Shown: positions 8,919 through 18,272 of the stretch, in pieces
Layout of the letters: every line of letters begins with the position of its first letter
Numbering within the stretch: the stretch's first letter is position 1
Assembly: GCA_030429705.1 (NCBI GenBank)
Contig: JAUIES010000001.1
Span: 1,364,001-1,428,000 of the forward strand
Origin: Phycisphaerae bacterium
GTDB lineage: Bacteria; Planctomycetota; Phycisphaerae; Phycisphaerales; UBA1924
DNA: 64,000 nucleotides
Direction: 5' to 3'
Program-made: the position numbers and the translations under genes
The notes under the pieces: generated by a model
The model's database searches: none
The model's input: only the letters and a program-made list of their open reading frames with translations
Told to the model about the DNA's origin: nothing

Positions 8919-10085
8919 CTATCGGCTTGCAATCTCGAGAGCGATGAGGGCATAGGCAGTGATGAGCACCGGATCGTTTTCCATCCATCGGCTGTCGAGC
9001 ACGCGAAATGACCCGTCGTGCTCCTGAAGTGTGCCCAGCCGATCAATCAACTCATCGCGCCATCGCACTTCTCGGCTAATGCCATTTGGCAACTGTACTT
9101 CGAGCGTGTCCTGGCCGAAGGCATCGAGCGCACGCGCCATCATGGCGTAGTAGTAATACTGGCCTTCACTGCCCATGCCCGGGTTTTCGTCAAGTGTGTA
9201 GTTGTGTTCGATCCAGTGCAGGGCAGCCTGCAATCGCGGGTCTTCAGGAGGTAAATCGGCGTAGATCAGGCTTTTGAACCCGACATAGGTCATCGAGCCG
9301 TACGCGCGCAATCGACTGACGGTTGTCCCGTCAAGCATGGCTTCGTCAATCGTCCCTGCTTGCGACTGCCCGGGGCGTGAGTCAACACTCTCGGCGTTTG
9401 GTGTGGTTGCGTAAATGAACCCCCCCTGTCGCGTGCCATCGGCGTAGGGCATTTCGTTTGTCTCGTCGTGCATCTGGGTTCGGGCCAGAAAGGTCATGGC
9501 TCGTTTGAACGACTCGTCTTCGCTGCTGACACCCGTATCGTGCATCGCCTGCAACGCAAAGCCGAGATTTGAGAGGTCAGGTCGACTGTGCTTGCCGTAG
9601 CCAACACCACCGAAGTAGGGATGATTCTTGTCAACGGACTCGTTGTAAGGCTGCGCGTTAGGCAACACCCCCGTTTGCCACTGCATCGCCCGAATCGCCA
9701 ACTGACCGGCAGCGATTGTCTCGGCTGCATCACACGAGTGCACATGCGACAGCGCACTCAGGCAAATCGCGGTGTTATAACTCGGCAGCATGCCATCGTG
9801 AATGGTGCCGTCCGGTTGACGGTACGAATAGATGTACTGCAGCGCCCGCGCTACCACCGGGTCGTGTTGGTCGATGCGGCGATCCATCAACATGCCATCA
9901 AGCACGAGTCCGGTGATCGCGGGCAGATTTTGCGAATCAACCTTGTGTGACCAGCCTCCGGTCGATTCGTCCTGTTGACTGCGCAGATAGGCAAGAGCTC
10001 GATCGATGATCGGCCTCGCTTGCTGGTGGGGCGAGGCATGCGTCACACTCGCCAGTACACACACGACAATCAGTGTTTTCAACAT
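8919..10085 (-). CDS. Exported prenyltransferase/squalene-cyclase-like toroid repeat protein
   Basis: A 388-residue protein with a signal peptide (MLKTLIVVCVLASVTHA). It is followed by repeats of the alpha/alpha-toroid type found in terpenoid cyclases and prenyltransferases (ALAYLRSQQDESTGGW, ALQYIYSYRQPDGTI, FLARTQMHDE). The start at 10085 is preferred over an upstream ATG because GGAGGT lies 5 bases before it and only this start gives a signal peptide. Many planctomycete exported proteins share this fold without a known reaction. I see no DxDD cyclase motif, so catalysis is not claimed. It lies 29 bases downstream of rsmE and 24 bases upstream of the PhoD-like gene. Confidence 0.78.
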   Translation of the reverse strand: MLKTLIVVCVLASVTHASPHQQARPIIDRALAYLRSQQDESTGGWSHKVDSQNLPAITGLVLDGMLMDRRIDQHDPVVARALQYIYSYRQPDGTIHDGMLPSYNTAICLSALSHVHSCDAAETIAAGQLAIRAMQWQTGVLPNAQPYNESVDKNHPYFGGVGYGKHSRPDLSNLGFALQAMHDTGVSSEDESFKRAMTFLARTQMHDETNEMPYADGTRQGGFIYATTPNAESVDSRPGQSQAGTIDEAMLDGTTVSRLRAYGSMTYVGFKSLIYADLPPEDPRLQAALHWIEHNYTLDENPGMGSEGQYYYYAMMARALDAFGQDTLEVQLPNGISREVRWRDELIDRLGTLQEHDGSFRVLDSRWMENDPVLITAYALIALEIASR

Positions 10086-10114
10086 AAGGACCTCCGATGA
10101 ACGCGAACGGATTC

Positions 10115-10801
10115 TCACGAGAGCATAGCGGCACACGCGACGACGGCTGCGGTTTCAATCCGCATGATCCAAGGCCCGCATCGCATAACGCACGCCGATG
10201 ACTGTGCGATTTGCTCGCGCTCATCATCAGACCAGCCGCCTTCGGGCCCGACGAGCAGTGCGACTTCCGTTGTGGAACGAGATTTGACCATTTCGCCCTG
10301 CGTGTCAGCGACGACGGTATCACACGACAGGCAAATGGCATCAGAAAGGGGAATGGCCGGACGAATTTCGAGCAGATGCGATCGACCACATTGTTTGGCC
10401 GACTCGATCGTGGTGCGCCGCAGTCGATCGAGTGATCGAGGTTGGCGTTCGCTGCGCTCGGTCACAAGCGGCGTCCACGAGGCTGCGCCGACCTGCGAGA
10501 GTTGATCAATCATTTGTTCAAGAGCGCCACCCTTTGGAACCGGAGTCAGGATGTGAACCGTCGGTTGGAGGAGAGGCTCTGTGTGGACTTCGTCGATCGT
10601 GACTTGGAGGCTCATCGCTCGGCGCGCGGTTTCAAGAGCGCTGATGGTGGCGCGGGCGACTAACCCTTGGCCGTCGAAGAGTGTCACCTGATCACCTTCT
10701 CGGACCCGCTTGACCCGCACCGCGTGGTGTGCTTCATCCCCCACGATAAGGGCAGTTGATCCACTTGCCGCGTCCAGATGTTCCAGATAAATCCGATGCA
10801 T
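10115..10801 (-). CDS. rsmE: 16S rRNA m3U1498 methyltransferase RsmE
   Basis: A 228-residue SPOUT-class methyltransferase that N3-methylates U1498 of 16S rRNA using SAM. It has the N-terminal PUA-like opening (HRIYLEHLD, GDEAHHAVRVKRVREGD). The C-terminal trefoil-knot motifs are LLVGPEGGWSDDE and a degenerate RIETAAVVACAAML that corresponds to the usual LGPRILRTETA. The start at 10801 aligns with family N-termini; the longer frame adds a leader that relatives lack. It heads the minus-strand run rsmE - toroid protein - PhoD - M32 peptidase. It is divergent from the acidic protein gene, with a shared 148-base upstream region. Confidence 0.93.
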   Translation of the reverse strand: MHRIYLEHLDAASGSTALIVGDEAHHAVRVKRVREGDQVTLFDGQGLVARATISALETARRAMSLQVTIDEVHTEPLLQPTVHILTPVPKGGALEQMIDQLSQVGAASWTPLVTERSERQPRSLDRLRRTTIESAKQCGRSHLLEIRPAIPLSDAICLSCDTVVADTQGEMVKSRSTTEVALLVGPEGGWSDDEREQIAQSSACVMRCGPWIMRIETAAVVACAAMLS

Positions 10802-10949
10802 GGTCTGTGTTTCGACAAGTAATCTGAGGATTATGGGGGGGCTTCCCCTCATTCGAGTGTGCTGTTCAATGAAGGTGCGCCGGTGAGGCCGATATTCATT
10901 CAGATGCAGGGCTCCACTACCGATTCATAACAGGGTATGGAATGATCGC

Positions 10950-12818
10950 ATGGCAGAGCGTACGGAGCAACAAACCGGAAAGCCTGATTTGGGCGAACGC
11001 GTGGATGAAATCCTGGGCGCGATCGACGTAGCATGCGCCCGCCTCAAGAATGAGGACCGATCCAATCCACAGCAGCAGCCCGAGGTTTCCGAATCTGATG
11101 TTTCGTCCGTGCCTGCTTCGACAGCGTCGATCTCGGATGCGGGTCTCGAAACGCCTGCACAGGAAGACACATTAGAAGAAATCGACGATCAATCTGTTTC
11201 TACGGAATCGGACGATCTTGATTCGACACATGACCTCGCGTCGTCACTGACCGAGGATCTCGATGACGACCTGGGTGCTGGCGTTCGGACAGTTGAAGCT
11301 GTAGATGGCCCTGAGCAAGAAGATGAACTACTTGATGTTGGTGATGATCTGGCATCCATGATCGATGAAGCGCTCGACGAGATCGAATCTGCAATGCATA
11401 CTTTGGACGAGAATCTTTTTGATGAACAGCCCGATACAGCGTTGCTTGATCAGCAAACTGACACAGACGAGATTGATGACGACGACATCACCGAATCGAT
11501 GTCGGCTGCAACGATTGACGATGTTGATGAGGGTGGAATACCGACCGATGTGAGCGACGCACTCACAGATGCCGACAACACTGATCCTGTGGCAGTTGAT
11601 CCTGATGCGATCGAGTCCGTTACGGCTGAACCAGTCGTGGTCGAACCGGTCGCAATCAAGCAAGATGCGGACATGGATGTTGGTGAGTCACTGGATGAGT
11701 TGATCGAATCGACCGCACATGGTCTTGACGCCCCCACCAGCGAAAATGAAGCGACTGACGAAGTCTTGGTCGATGATCAACCAACTGAAGCGACGGAACT
11801 CGAAGATGCTCTCGTGGCCGAACCTGCAGAGTCTGGCGATAACATAGACCTTGATGTGCTTGAGTCTGTGGAAGAAGAAGTTGCTGAAGAGACGGACTTC
11901 GCTGATGATCTGGCTGCAGAACTCTCCGCGATGGAAGACGAGGAACACGAGTCCGCTGAAGACCTTGTGTCGTCGGTCAGCGAAGACTTGACTGAACCAA
12001 CCGATGTCGTTGATCTGAGTGACTCCGATTTCGACGACTTGTCAATCGACGACGATGCGTCTGCAGTAGAGCTAATTGACGAATCGAACGAAGACGATGG
12101 GATCGCTCCAGACCCAGAATCCGAGGCGACAGAACCCGAAGCAGATGATCTCGAAGCCATTCTTGCAGAAGCGGTCGAGTCGGCGGATATCGAGGCTGAA
12201 GATGACGCTGACGAGGCGGTGAGCAACATCGAGCAACTGGATGAAGAACTCGCAGGTCTCGCCGAGTCACTCGTTGATGGTGATTTTGAAGATGTCGATG
12301 GCGATGTGACTGAGATTGATTTGCCAGAGCCCGTGTCAGAAACAGCGGCGAAATCACCAGCCCTCGCTCCTGAAGGCCTCGGCGACACCGGGGCAACGAT
12401 GGAGGATGCTGCGTTCTCAGATCCTCCCGAAGAGGCGGGCTCTGTAACAACTCCATCGAGTGACAGCGGCCCCGACAAAGTCGAACCGGTACCGAGCGAG
12501 GTTGAATCAAAACCTGCGAAAGGCAAGTTGCTCGCACTCATCGGTGCTCAGGCAGTTGCTGGCGTCAAGAAACTCGCAGTCGCAGCGGCACCCGCCGGAG
12601 CAACCGTTCTCCTGTTGGCATCAAAGCCAACGAACAAGCTTCCCGCTGGCACGCGCGACACGATTGGTTGGCTCGGCTTGTACACGGCGTTTCTGTCGAT
12701 CTGCGTGTGGGGGTTCTTGTTGCTGTTCCGTCAGCCGACCACACCAGCACCGACCACCGACTCGGTGAGTCTCATCGGCGAATCTGCGTCGCTTGAAAAC
12801 ACGATCGAAGAAGAATGA
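10950..12818 (+). CDS. Highly acidic, membrane-anchored low-complexity protein, function unknown
   Basis: I do not recognise a family for this 622-residue protein. Residues ~1-35 form a short mixed-charge helix (ERVDEILGAIDVACARLKNE). Residues ~40-520 are dominated by Asp, Glu, Ser, Val, Leu and Thr, with irregular short themes such as DDLA, ESVE, DELIES and SEDL, and almost no aromatic or basic residues; this reads as an intrinsically disordered acidic tract. A basic patch (KPAKGK, ~525-530) and a semi-hydrophobic stretch follow. One good transmembrane helix (TIGWLGLYTAFLSICVWGFLLLF region, cut here) lies near 575-597, with a ~25-residue tail. Codon use looks genuine. It converges with the DUF1501 gene with a single base between stops. 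Confidence 0.75.
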   Translation: MAERTEQQTGKPDLGERVDEILGAIDVACARLKNEDRSNPQQQPEVSESDVSSVPASTASISDAGLETPAQEDTLEEIDDQSVSTESDDLDSTHDLASSLTEDLDDDLGAGVRTVEAVDGPEQEDELLDVGDDLASMIDEALDEIESAMHTLDENLFDEQPDTALLDQQTDTDEIDDDDITESMSAATIDDVDEGGIPTDVSDALTDADNTDPVAVDPDAIESVTAEPVVVEPVAIKQDADMDVGESLDELIESTAHGLDAPTSENEATDEVLVDDQPTEATELEDALVAEPAESGDNIDLDVLESVEEEVAEETDFADDLAAELSAMEDEEHESAEDLVSSVSEDLTEPTDVVDLSDSDFDDLSIDDDASAVELIDESNEDDGIAPDPESEATEPEADDLEAILAEAVESADIEAEDDADEAVSNIEQLDEELAGLAESLVDGDFEDVDGDVTEIDLPEPVSETAAKSPALAPEGLGDTGATMEDAAFSDPPEEAGSVTTPSSDSGPDKVEPVPSEVESKPAKGKLLALIGAQAVAGVKKLAVAAAPAGATVLLLASKPTNKLPAGTRDTIGWLGLYTAFLSICVWGFLLLFRQPTTPAPTTDSVSLIGESASLENTIEEE

Positions 12819-12819
12819 C

Positions 12820-14163
12820 TCAGGTCGCGTGAATCACATCAACCGCGCGGTAGCGTTTCTCAAGAACAGTCTCAGCATCAGCCTGCAGCCAGTTATCGAG
12901 GATGCCAGCGTACACCGACCGGAAGTCGATCTGGTACTTGAGATCGCCCTGATCGAGATCGGTCAGAGATGGCTGATTGCCGACAACGCCGGCCTTGACC
13001 ATGGGTCCAAACAGCATCATCGGTGCAGCGGTCCCGTGGTCGGTCCCCTGGCTTGCATTCTGAGATACACGCCTGCCAAACTCAGAGAACGACATGGTGA
13101 GCACACGCTCAGCGTTCTCCTGCGCTTCAAGGTCACGGTAAAACGCTCGTGTCGCCTGTGCGAACTGTCCGAGCAACTGGGCGTGGCGACCATTGGCCCC
13201 CCCTTGACCAGAATGCGTGTCAAAACCGCCGTGCGTGACATAATACACGCGTGTCTTCATGCCCGCCCGAATCATCTTGGCAACCATGGATAACTGGTTG
13301 GCGAGTGATGAGTTCGGATAGTTTACCAGTGGCCTCGCACCAACAGCCCGGCGAATCTGCTCGCTCGAAACCTGCGCGTCCATCGCAGTGCGCATGAGGA
13401 ATGCGGCTGTGGAATGATCGTCGTTCGCAGTGGGGGCTCGTTCGTTGATAGCACGATACGGATCGGCCAAGTCTCTGTGGACATCTTGCCCGGTCCACCG
13501 AAACAGATCAGCGGTTTCAAACGACACCGGCTTGGTCGATCGGCCCATCAAAGCGAGTGGTGCCGTGCGGCCGATGGCGATGGGGGGGATGGCTGCTGTC
13601 GCCGGAGCGGTTGATTCGGCTTGGCCGCTCTCGCCCTTGCCAAAGCCGCAGCATTCTGAATCCACATAGCGCCCGAGCCAGCCATCACCGGTGCCAGATG
13701 TGTCGCCGGTGTGCCAGATGTCCATCGACTTGAAGTGTGATCGGTTGGGATTGGGATACCCCACCCCCTGAATCACCGCACACTGACCATCGTCATACAG
13801 TTCCTTGACCGGAGCGAGCGACTGGTGCAGGCCGACACCATCGACACCCTTGCCCGACAGAGGCAAGACCTGATCGCGCTGAATACCGATGCCCGGTCGA
13901 GCGCGATAATAGTTGTCATCGAGGAATGGCACAACGGTGTTCAGGCCGTCATTGCCACCGGAAAGTTGTATGACGACCAGGATGCGGTCTTCGTTGACTC
14001 CGGCAATCGAGGTTAGTCCGTGGGCAGCCTTGGGCAGGGCGTATGCGGATGCCTGGATAAAGTGGGGCACAGTCACCGCCGCAGATGCCATGGCAAGCGA
14101 GCTGTTCAAAAAATCACGCCTTGTATACGCGCGCGTTTCACCAGGATTGTTGTGTTGGTTCAT
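12820..14163 (-). CDS. DUF1501 family exported protein
   Basis: A 447-residue DUF1501 protein, a family related to the alkaline phosphatase/sulfatase fold and abundant in planctomycetes. A twin-arginine signal is visible (TRRDFLNSSLAMASAAV, arginines 15-16), so export should be by Tat in folded form. Family marks include LVVIQLSGGNDGLNTVVPF, VIQGVGYPNPNRSHFKSMDIWHT, HGGFDTHSGQ and SFSEFGRRV. Length is typical. The ATG has GGAGCC upstream. It follows the DUF1800 gene by 16 bases, the usual arrangement for this pair. The biochemical role of the pair is not established. Confidence 0.93.
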   Translation of the reverse strand: MNQHNNPGETRAYTRRDFLNSSLAMASAAVTVPHFIQASAYALPKAAHGLTSIAGVNEDRILVVIQLSGGNDGLNTVVPFLDDNYYRARPGIGIQRDQVLPLSGKGVDGVGLHQSLAPVKELYDDGQCAVIQGVGYPNPNRSHFKSMDIWHTGDTSGTGDGWLGRYVDSECCGFGKGESGQAESTAPATAAIPPIAIGRTAPLALMGRSTKPVSFETADLFRWTGQDVHRDLADPYRAINERAPTANDDHSTAAFLMRTAMDAQVSSEQIRRAVGARPLVNYPNSSLANQLSMVAKMIRAGMKTRVYYVTHGGFDTHSGQGGANGRHAQLLGQFAQATRAFYRDLEAQENAERVLTMSFSEFGRRVSQNASQGTDHGTAAPMMLFGPMVKAGVVGNQPSLTDLDQGDLKYQIDFRSVYAGILDNWLQADAETVLEKRYRAVDVIHAT

Positions 14164-14179
14164 GATGCGGGCTCCGATC

Positions 14180-15709
14180 CTAGCAGAGTTGGTACTCCGG
14201 CATGGCGGTGATAATGAGCAGCAAAGCGGTCAACATGCCTCGTTCGAGGTTGTCGCCGTGATCGTGGATAAAATCTTCGAGCGTTGCGCTGGCGCGCGGG
14301 GGGGCTGAACCGAGTGTCAGACGCAAGAGGTAGTCTGTCACGCGCGCCGGGTCGCGGGCAGCCGACGGATCCGTTTCGCGCAACCAGGAAAGAAGTTCTT
14401 CCGACTTGTACTCCTGCTGGTCTGCAAGCGCGTCGTATCCCACAGGCTTCTTGCCCGTGAGCAAAAACGCGAGGATGTTCTGTCGAACGAAGAAAGTCGA
14501 TGTGTTGACCCAACTGCGTCCGCCATCCCAGCCTTTGACACTGGGAGGGAACATCAGGTTCTGACCCATCAGGTCGAGCGCCTCGGTCAGGATATTGAGG
14601 TCGCGGACAGGCGTGTGTAGTGATCGCACAGCACCCACAACCAGTTCGACCGGGCTCTTGACCTGTTCGTTCATGACGCTTGGGGCGTAGAAGTGTTCGG
14701 ACAGGAATAACTTCGTCAGGACCGGCTGAAGATCGTACTTTGATCGCAGCAAAGTCGACGCCATCTGGTCAATAAATGCTCGTTGATCGGAAGGGATGTC
14801 GCGCCAGTTGAACGGCACCTGAGCAACGAAGTAGCGATAGAGTTTGGTGCAGATGAATCGCGAACAGGCTCGTTGTTCGAGGATGGCTGTGACAAAGTCG
14901 TCGCCGTCAAGCCGTCCCGATTGACCGAGGATGTTCTTCGATCCCTTGTCGTGGTTGTTTTCATTGAAGACGAACGAATCGTCATTGAATGAATACCCGG
15001 TCAGCGCGCGGGCACCTTCCTTGATATCGCGTTCCGTGTAGTTGCCAACGCCGAGGCTGAAGAGTTCCATGAGTTCACGCGCGAGATTTTCGTTGGGCCG
15101 ACCCACGCGTGAGTCGTTGTTGTCGAGGTATGCCAGCATTGCCGGATCGCGAATGATCTGATACAGCAACTCGGCAAAGTTTCCACTTGCATGCTTGCGG
15201 AACAACTGGTTCTGCTGGAACATGTGAAAACTGTTTTCGATCGTGCGGTAACTCGTGGCAAAGTGCCCGTGCCAGAACAGGGTGAGTTTTTCCTCCAGAG
15301 GCCTGGGCGACTCAATCAGTCGTGTCACCCACCAATGTTGAATGCGTCGCACCTGGCGCCGATCGTCGCGCTGTGACTGTTGCTGCATCAATCGGAACCG
15401 CGCGACGGTTTCTTCGTCGCGCGACTGTCGCGCCTGGCGGATGATGCGTTGTTCTTCTTCGGTGTAGGGCCGAATGATTTGCGAATCAAAAAGCGTCGCA
15501 TCGGGTGATTCGTAAGGGATGCTGTCATATTCAACAATGTGCTCAACCGCCCGCTGCGGGCCCCAGGAAGCGAGCGTGTTGATCTGATCGGGTGTACCGC
15601 CAAAGCCTGCTCGCCACAGCAGGTGCCTCGCCTCGTCATATCCGAATCGACTGTCATCAATCGAACGCATGTGCTTCGGCAGTCGCGTGGGCTGGTCCTG
15701 AGCCGGCAT
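14180..15709 (-). CDS. DUF1800 family protein
   Basis: A 509-residue DUF1800 protein. The start at 15709 (MPAQDQPTRL) has AAAGGAT upstream and places RHLLWRAGFGGTPDQI, the family N-terminal motif, near residue 25. Other marks are LTLFWHGHFATS, NENLARELMELFSLGVGNYTERDIKEGARALTGY (given in part), SPVELVVGAVR and GQNLMFPPSVKGWDGG. The open frame runs much further upstream, into the next gene, but that extension has no support. DUF1800 and DUF1501 genes occur together across planctomycetes and other phyla. No function is proven; they are probably co-exported or assembled in the periplasm. Confidence 0.92.
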   Translation of the reverse strand: MPAQDQPTRLPKHMRSIDDSRFGYDEARHLLWRAGFGGTPDQINTLASWGPQRAVEHIVEYDSIPYESPDATLFDSQIIRPYTEEEQRIIRQARQSRDEETVARFRLMQQQSQRDDRRQVRRIQHWWVTRLIESPRPLEEKLTLFWHGHFATSYRTIENSFHMFQQNQLFRKHASGNFAELLYQIIRDPAMLAYLDNNDSRVGRPNENLARELMELFSLGVGNYTERDIKEGARALTGYSFNDDSFVFNENNHDKGSKNILGQSGRLDGDDFVTAILEQRACSRFICTKLYRYFVAQVPFNWRDIPSDQRAFIDQMASTLLRSKYDLQPVLTKLFLSEHFYAPSVMNEQVKSPVELVVGAVRSLHTPVRDLNILTEALDLMGQNLMFPPSVKGWDGGRSWVNTSTFFVRQNILAFLLTGKKPVGYDALADQQEYKSEELLSWLRETDPSAARDPARVTDYLLRLTLGSAPPRASATLEDFIHDHGDNLERGMLTALLLIITAMPEYQLC

Positions 15710-15819
15710 ATCGATCCTTTCGCACAGACACTCTACCTTACCAGAAGGTTGGCAAAGCAACACCATCTGTTTCGGCCAAACGCCAAAACCACAACGAAAT
15801 TGCGTGTGGCTGCGCGGAA

Positions 15820-17343
15820 TTACGGTGCGTCGGATGAAGATCGCGTGCGTATGTACGAGGATGCGGTCAGAGCAAGAAGTGCTGCACCGATCGCCTGGTG
15901 AGCCGTGGTAAATATCGCTTCGACCACAGGCAAGGCGTGCGCGCTGGCGAGTTCCTCGGCTTCGGGAATGGGTCGCTGTGCGTCCGCCGTAACAACCAGA
16001 ATCACCGCCACGATTCCCAGTGCGACCTGGGTCGACACCAGATGAATCAGCCCGAGCCCGCGCCGTTTGGCCCATCGGCCCAGTTCACTCTCCCGATCGG
16101 CCTGCCGCAACGACATGCCAAGCAGGACCACAAGCGTTAGTACCGCGATCGCGAGCAGGATGTGGCCGCCCAGATACGCATGACTGCCCGTGTGCCTGTA
16201 ACCCGCGCCCAAGATCAACTGCAGGATCAAGGCAATCAAGGACATCTTTGCAAACCCACACCCTTGCTGGAGCGCCCTGTTCGTTTGCCCGGAAAGATCG
16301 CTTGCAGGTTGTTGTTGGCTTCGATACATGGTTGACGCGAGTGCAGCAGCACACGCCAGAACCAACTGCGCAAGTACACCATGCACCATTGCCAAAGGCG
16401 TCGAGATTTCGCTGACGCGCAATGCTCCGAGCAGCCCTTGAGCGATGACAAGAACGAGAATGCCGACCCCCCCGAAACCAATGCGTCCAAGAATAATCGC
16501 ACGCCAGGTGAGCACGAGTGCGATAGCCGTCAGTCCGATGATGGCCCAGACAGCGACAGCAACACTGACCGTTTCAGCGCTTTCAGCCGCGAACACGCCG
16601 CCCAGCATCGCGATCAGGATCAGCCCGCACATGCCCGCAACCCAGGCGCGTTCACGCAGCATGCACCACAGAGCAAGCACGATCGCGGTGACACCCACAA
16701 GGGTGCCGAAGAGGCGATGGGTGTGCTCAAAAAACACACGCGGCTCGGCCATCAGCGAAAGCGGGAACAGAAACGACACCGAGCCATAGGTGGTGACTGA
16801 GTCCGGCACCGCCATCCCCGATTCGGTGCTGGTGACAATGCCCCCTGCGACAACCAAAGGCCAGATCGCAAATGCCAATACGGACGCGAACCTGCCGATC
16901 CACATTGGCTGTGAGGATGGGTCGCGGGCGAATCGATTTCCAACCAATCCGGCGACAGCTCCTGCAAGGGCGCTGACGACAAGGAACCCAAGAACGACGG
17001 CCGCAGCATCTGGGCGCAACTGATTCGTGTGTTCCGTCAGGGCTTCGGTCGATTCTGGTTGAACGACCACCCGATTGCCGAGAAGGAGTAGATTGACACA
17101 CGCCGCGACAAACCCAGCCACGAGACCGACCATCCAGGGCGAGTGCCTGTGAGTCCTTCCCGCCAGCGAACTGCCCTTGAGGCAAACGAGGATGAGAATA
17201 CCACCCAGAACAGGGGTTGCTATAAGGCTTGGTGCATTGACACCTGGCAAGTGGAGCACATACCAACCGATCCACATGGCGACGGCAGCCGCAAACCCAA
17301 TGACGAGCCCGGGCTGAAGAATATGACGCGAGGTTTGCTGCAT
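15820..17343 (-). CDS. ctaA: Heme A synthase, COX15/CtaA family, with N-terminal extension
   Basis: A 507-residue polytopic membrane protein. The core from about residue 150 has the COX15/CtaA signature: GGIVTSTESGMAVPD followed by TTYG, the EHTHRLFGTL heme-ligand motif, a second histidine in HGVLAQL, and a pseudo-repeat with TGSHAYLGGHIL and TTAHQAIGAAL. CtaA oxidises heme O to heme A, needed by the caa3 oxidase encoded next door. The usual W after VPD is replaced (VPDSVTTYG). The first ~145 residues form an extra module with about four hydrophobic helices, making it longer than typical CtaA. The start at 17343 is an inference. It diverges from the ACIII-caa3 operon, which supports the assignment. 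Confidence 0.85.
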   Translation of the reverse strand: MQQTSRHILQPGLVIGFAAAVAMWIGWYVLHLPGVNAPSLIATPVLGGILILVCLKGSSLAGRTHRHSPWMVGLVAGFVAACVNLLLLGNRVVVQPESTEALTEHTNQLRPDAAAVVLGFLVVSALAGAVAGLVGNRFARDPSSQPMWIGRFASVLAFAIWPLVVAGGIVTSTESGMAVPDSVTTYGSVSFLFPLSLMAEPRVFFEHTHRLFGTLVGVTAIVLALWCMLRERAWVAGMCGLILIAMLGGVFAAESAETVSVAVAVWAIIGLTAIALVLTWRAIILGRIGFGGVGILVLVIAQGLLGALRVSEISTPLAMVHGVLAQLVLACAAALASTMYRSQQQPASDLSGQTNRALQQGCGFAKMSLIALILQLILGAGYRHTGSHAYLGGHILLAIAVLTLVVLLGMSLRQADRESELGRWAKRRGLGLIHLVSTQVALGIVAVILVVTADAQRPIPEAEELASAHALPVVEAIFTTAHQAIGAALLALTASSYIRTRSSSDAP

Positions 17344-17549
17344 GACGATGTGTCCAGGTCTCAGTTGAGACTGTGTCGCAGTTACGGTGAAACAGTGAAG
17401 ATCTGCCCTCAGGATAGGCGAGGCCGTGATCAATTTCGGTCAGACAGCAAGACACGGCGGGTCCGGAGTGGCTAATCTAGTGGACCCCATGTGGCACTTT
17501 GCCGCCGGGGCTTGGTTGCGCTGAAAGCGCTTCGTAAGGAGTTCGGCTC

Positions 17550-18239
17550 GTGTCCTCACTCTTTCCGCGATGGATGAACACCCTACCGACAGCCCTCGGG
17601 CTCGTTGGCGCCGGAGCGACAGCTGCGGCGATTGGAGGTGTGTGGTATTACTTCACTCCTTCCTATTGGGAAGTGGGTTACATGCCCACCCAACCTGGGA
17701 ATGGATTCAACCACCAGATTCATGCTGGCAAACTTGGCATGGACTGTTTGTATTGCCACACCAATGTTGAGTCGTCAAGTCATTCCAATGTGCCGCCGGT
17801 TGCCACTTGCTATGGCTGCCACGCCGAGAATCGAATGACGACACCGACCGCAGAAAAAGTCGGGTTCATTCGAGAGGCGTATGCCAACGACGAACCGATT
17901 CCGTGGCGCGAGATTCACATCTTGCCTGACTATGTGCAGTTTCCGCATCTCGCGCATGTGAACGCTGGCGTGAGTTGTTATTCATGCCACGGGCAGATCG
18001 CGGGTATGCCGGTCGTGCATCAGGTTGAAAACCTGGCGATGGGTTGGTGTCTTGACTGTCACCGTAATCCTGAAGAGAACCTGGTTCCGCGTGACAAGGT
18101 CACGGATTTGGTCTGGGTGCAGAACGAGTGGATGAACCAGCCGGTCGAACAGCGGAAGTATCACGGTATGACAGCGGAAACACTCGCTCAGTCACTTGTT
18201 CAGGACCCACCCCAGCACTGTGCAGCGTGTCACTACTAG
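17550..18239 (+). CDS. actA: Alternative Complex III subunit ActA, pentaheme cytochrome c
   Basis: A 229-residue cytochrome c with five CXXCH heme sites at residues 66-70, 87-91, 143-147, 167-171 and 224-228, and an N-terminal membrane anchor around residues 13-35. This is the layout of ActA, the multiheme electron-exit subunit of ACIII, facing the periplasm. The start is GTG with TAAGGAG 8 bases upstream. It opens the respiratory operon. The 206-base region 17344-17549, shared with the divergent ctaA, presumably carries both promoters. It includes a small GCGCT-GAA-AGCGC hairpin at 17518-17530. Confidence 0.95.
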   Translation: MSSLFPRWMNTLPTALGLVGAGATAAAIGGVWYYFTPSYWEVGYMPTQPGNGFNHQIHAGKLGMDCLYCHTNVESSSHSNVPPVATCYGCHAENRMTTPTAEKVGFIREAYANDEPIPWREIHILPDYVQFPHLAHVNAGVSCYSCHGQIAGMPVVHQVENLAMGWCLDCHRNPEENLVPRDKVTDLVWVQNEWMNQPVEQRKYHGMTAETLAQSLVQDPPQHCAACHY

Positions 18240-18272
18240 GCCCTCGGCAGCACACCAAGTGAGAATGCAACG

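Noticed and set aside
9018-10085. True squalene-hopene or terpene cyclase activity for the toroid-repeat protein
   Set aside because: The fold is similar, but the DxDD catalytic motif was not found and the protein is exported.
11777-12541. A 254-codon serine-rich frame antisense to the acidic protein
   Set aside because: Ser runs are the mirror image of Asp/Glu codons on the other strand, so the frame is a composition artefact.
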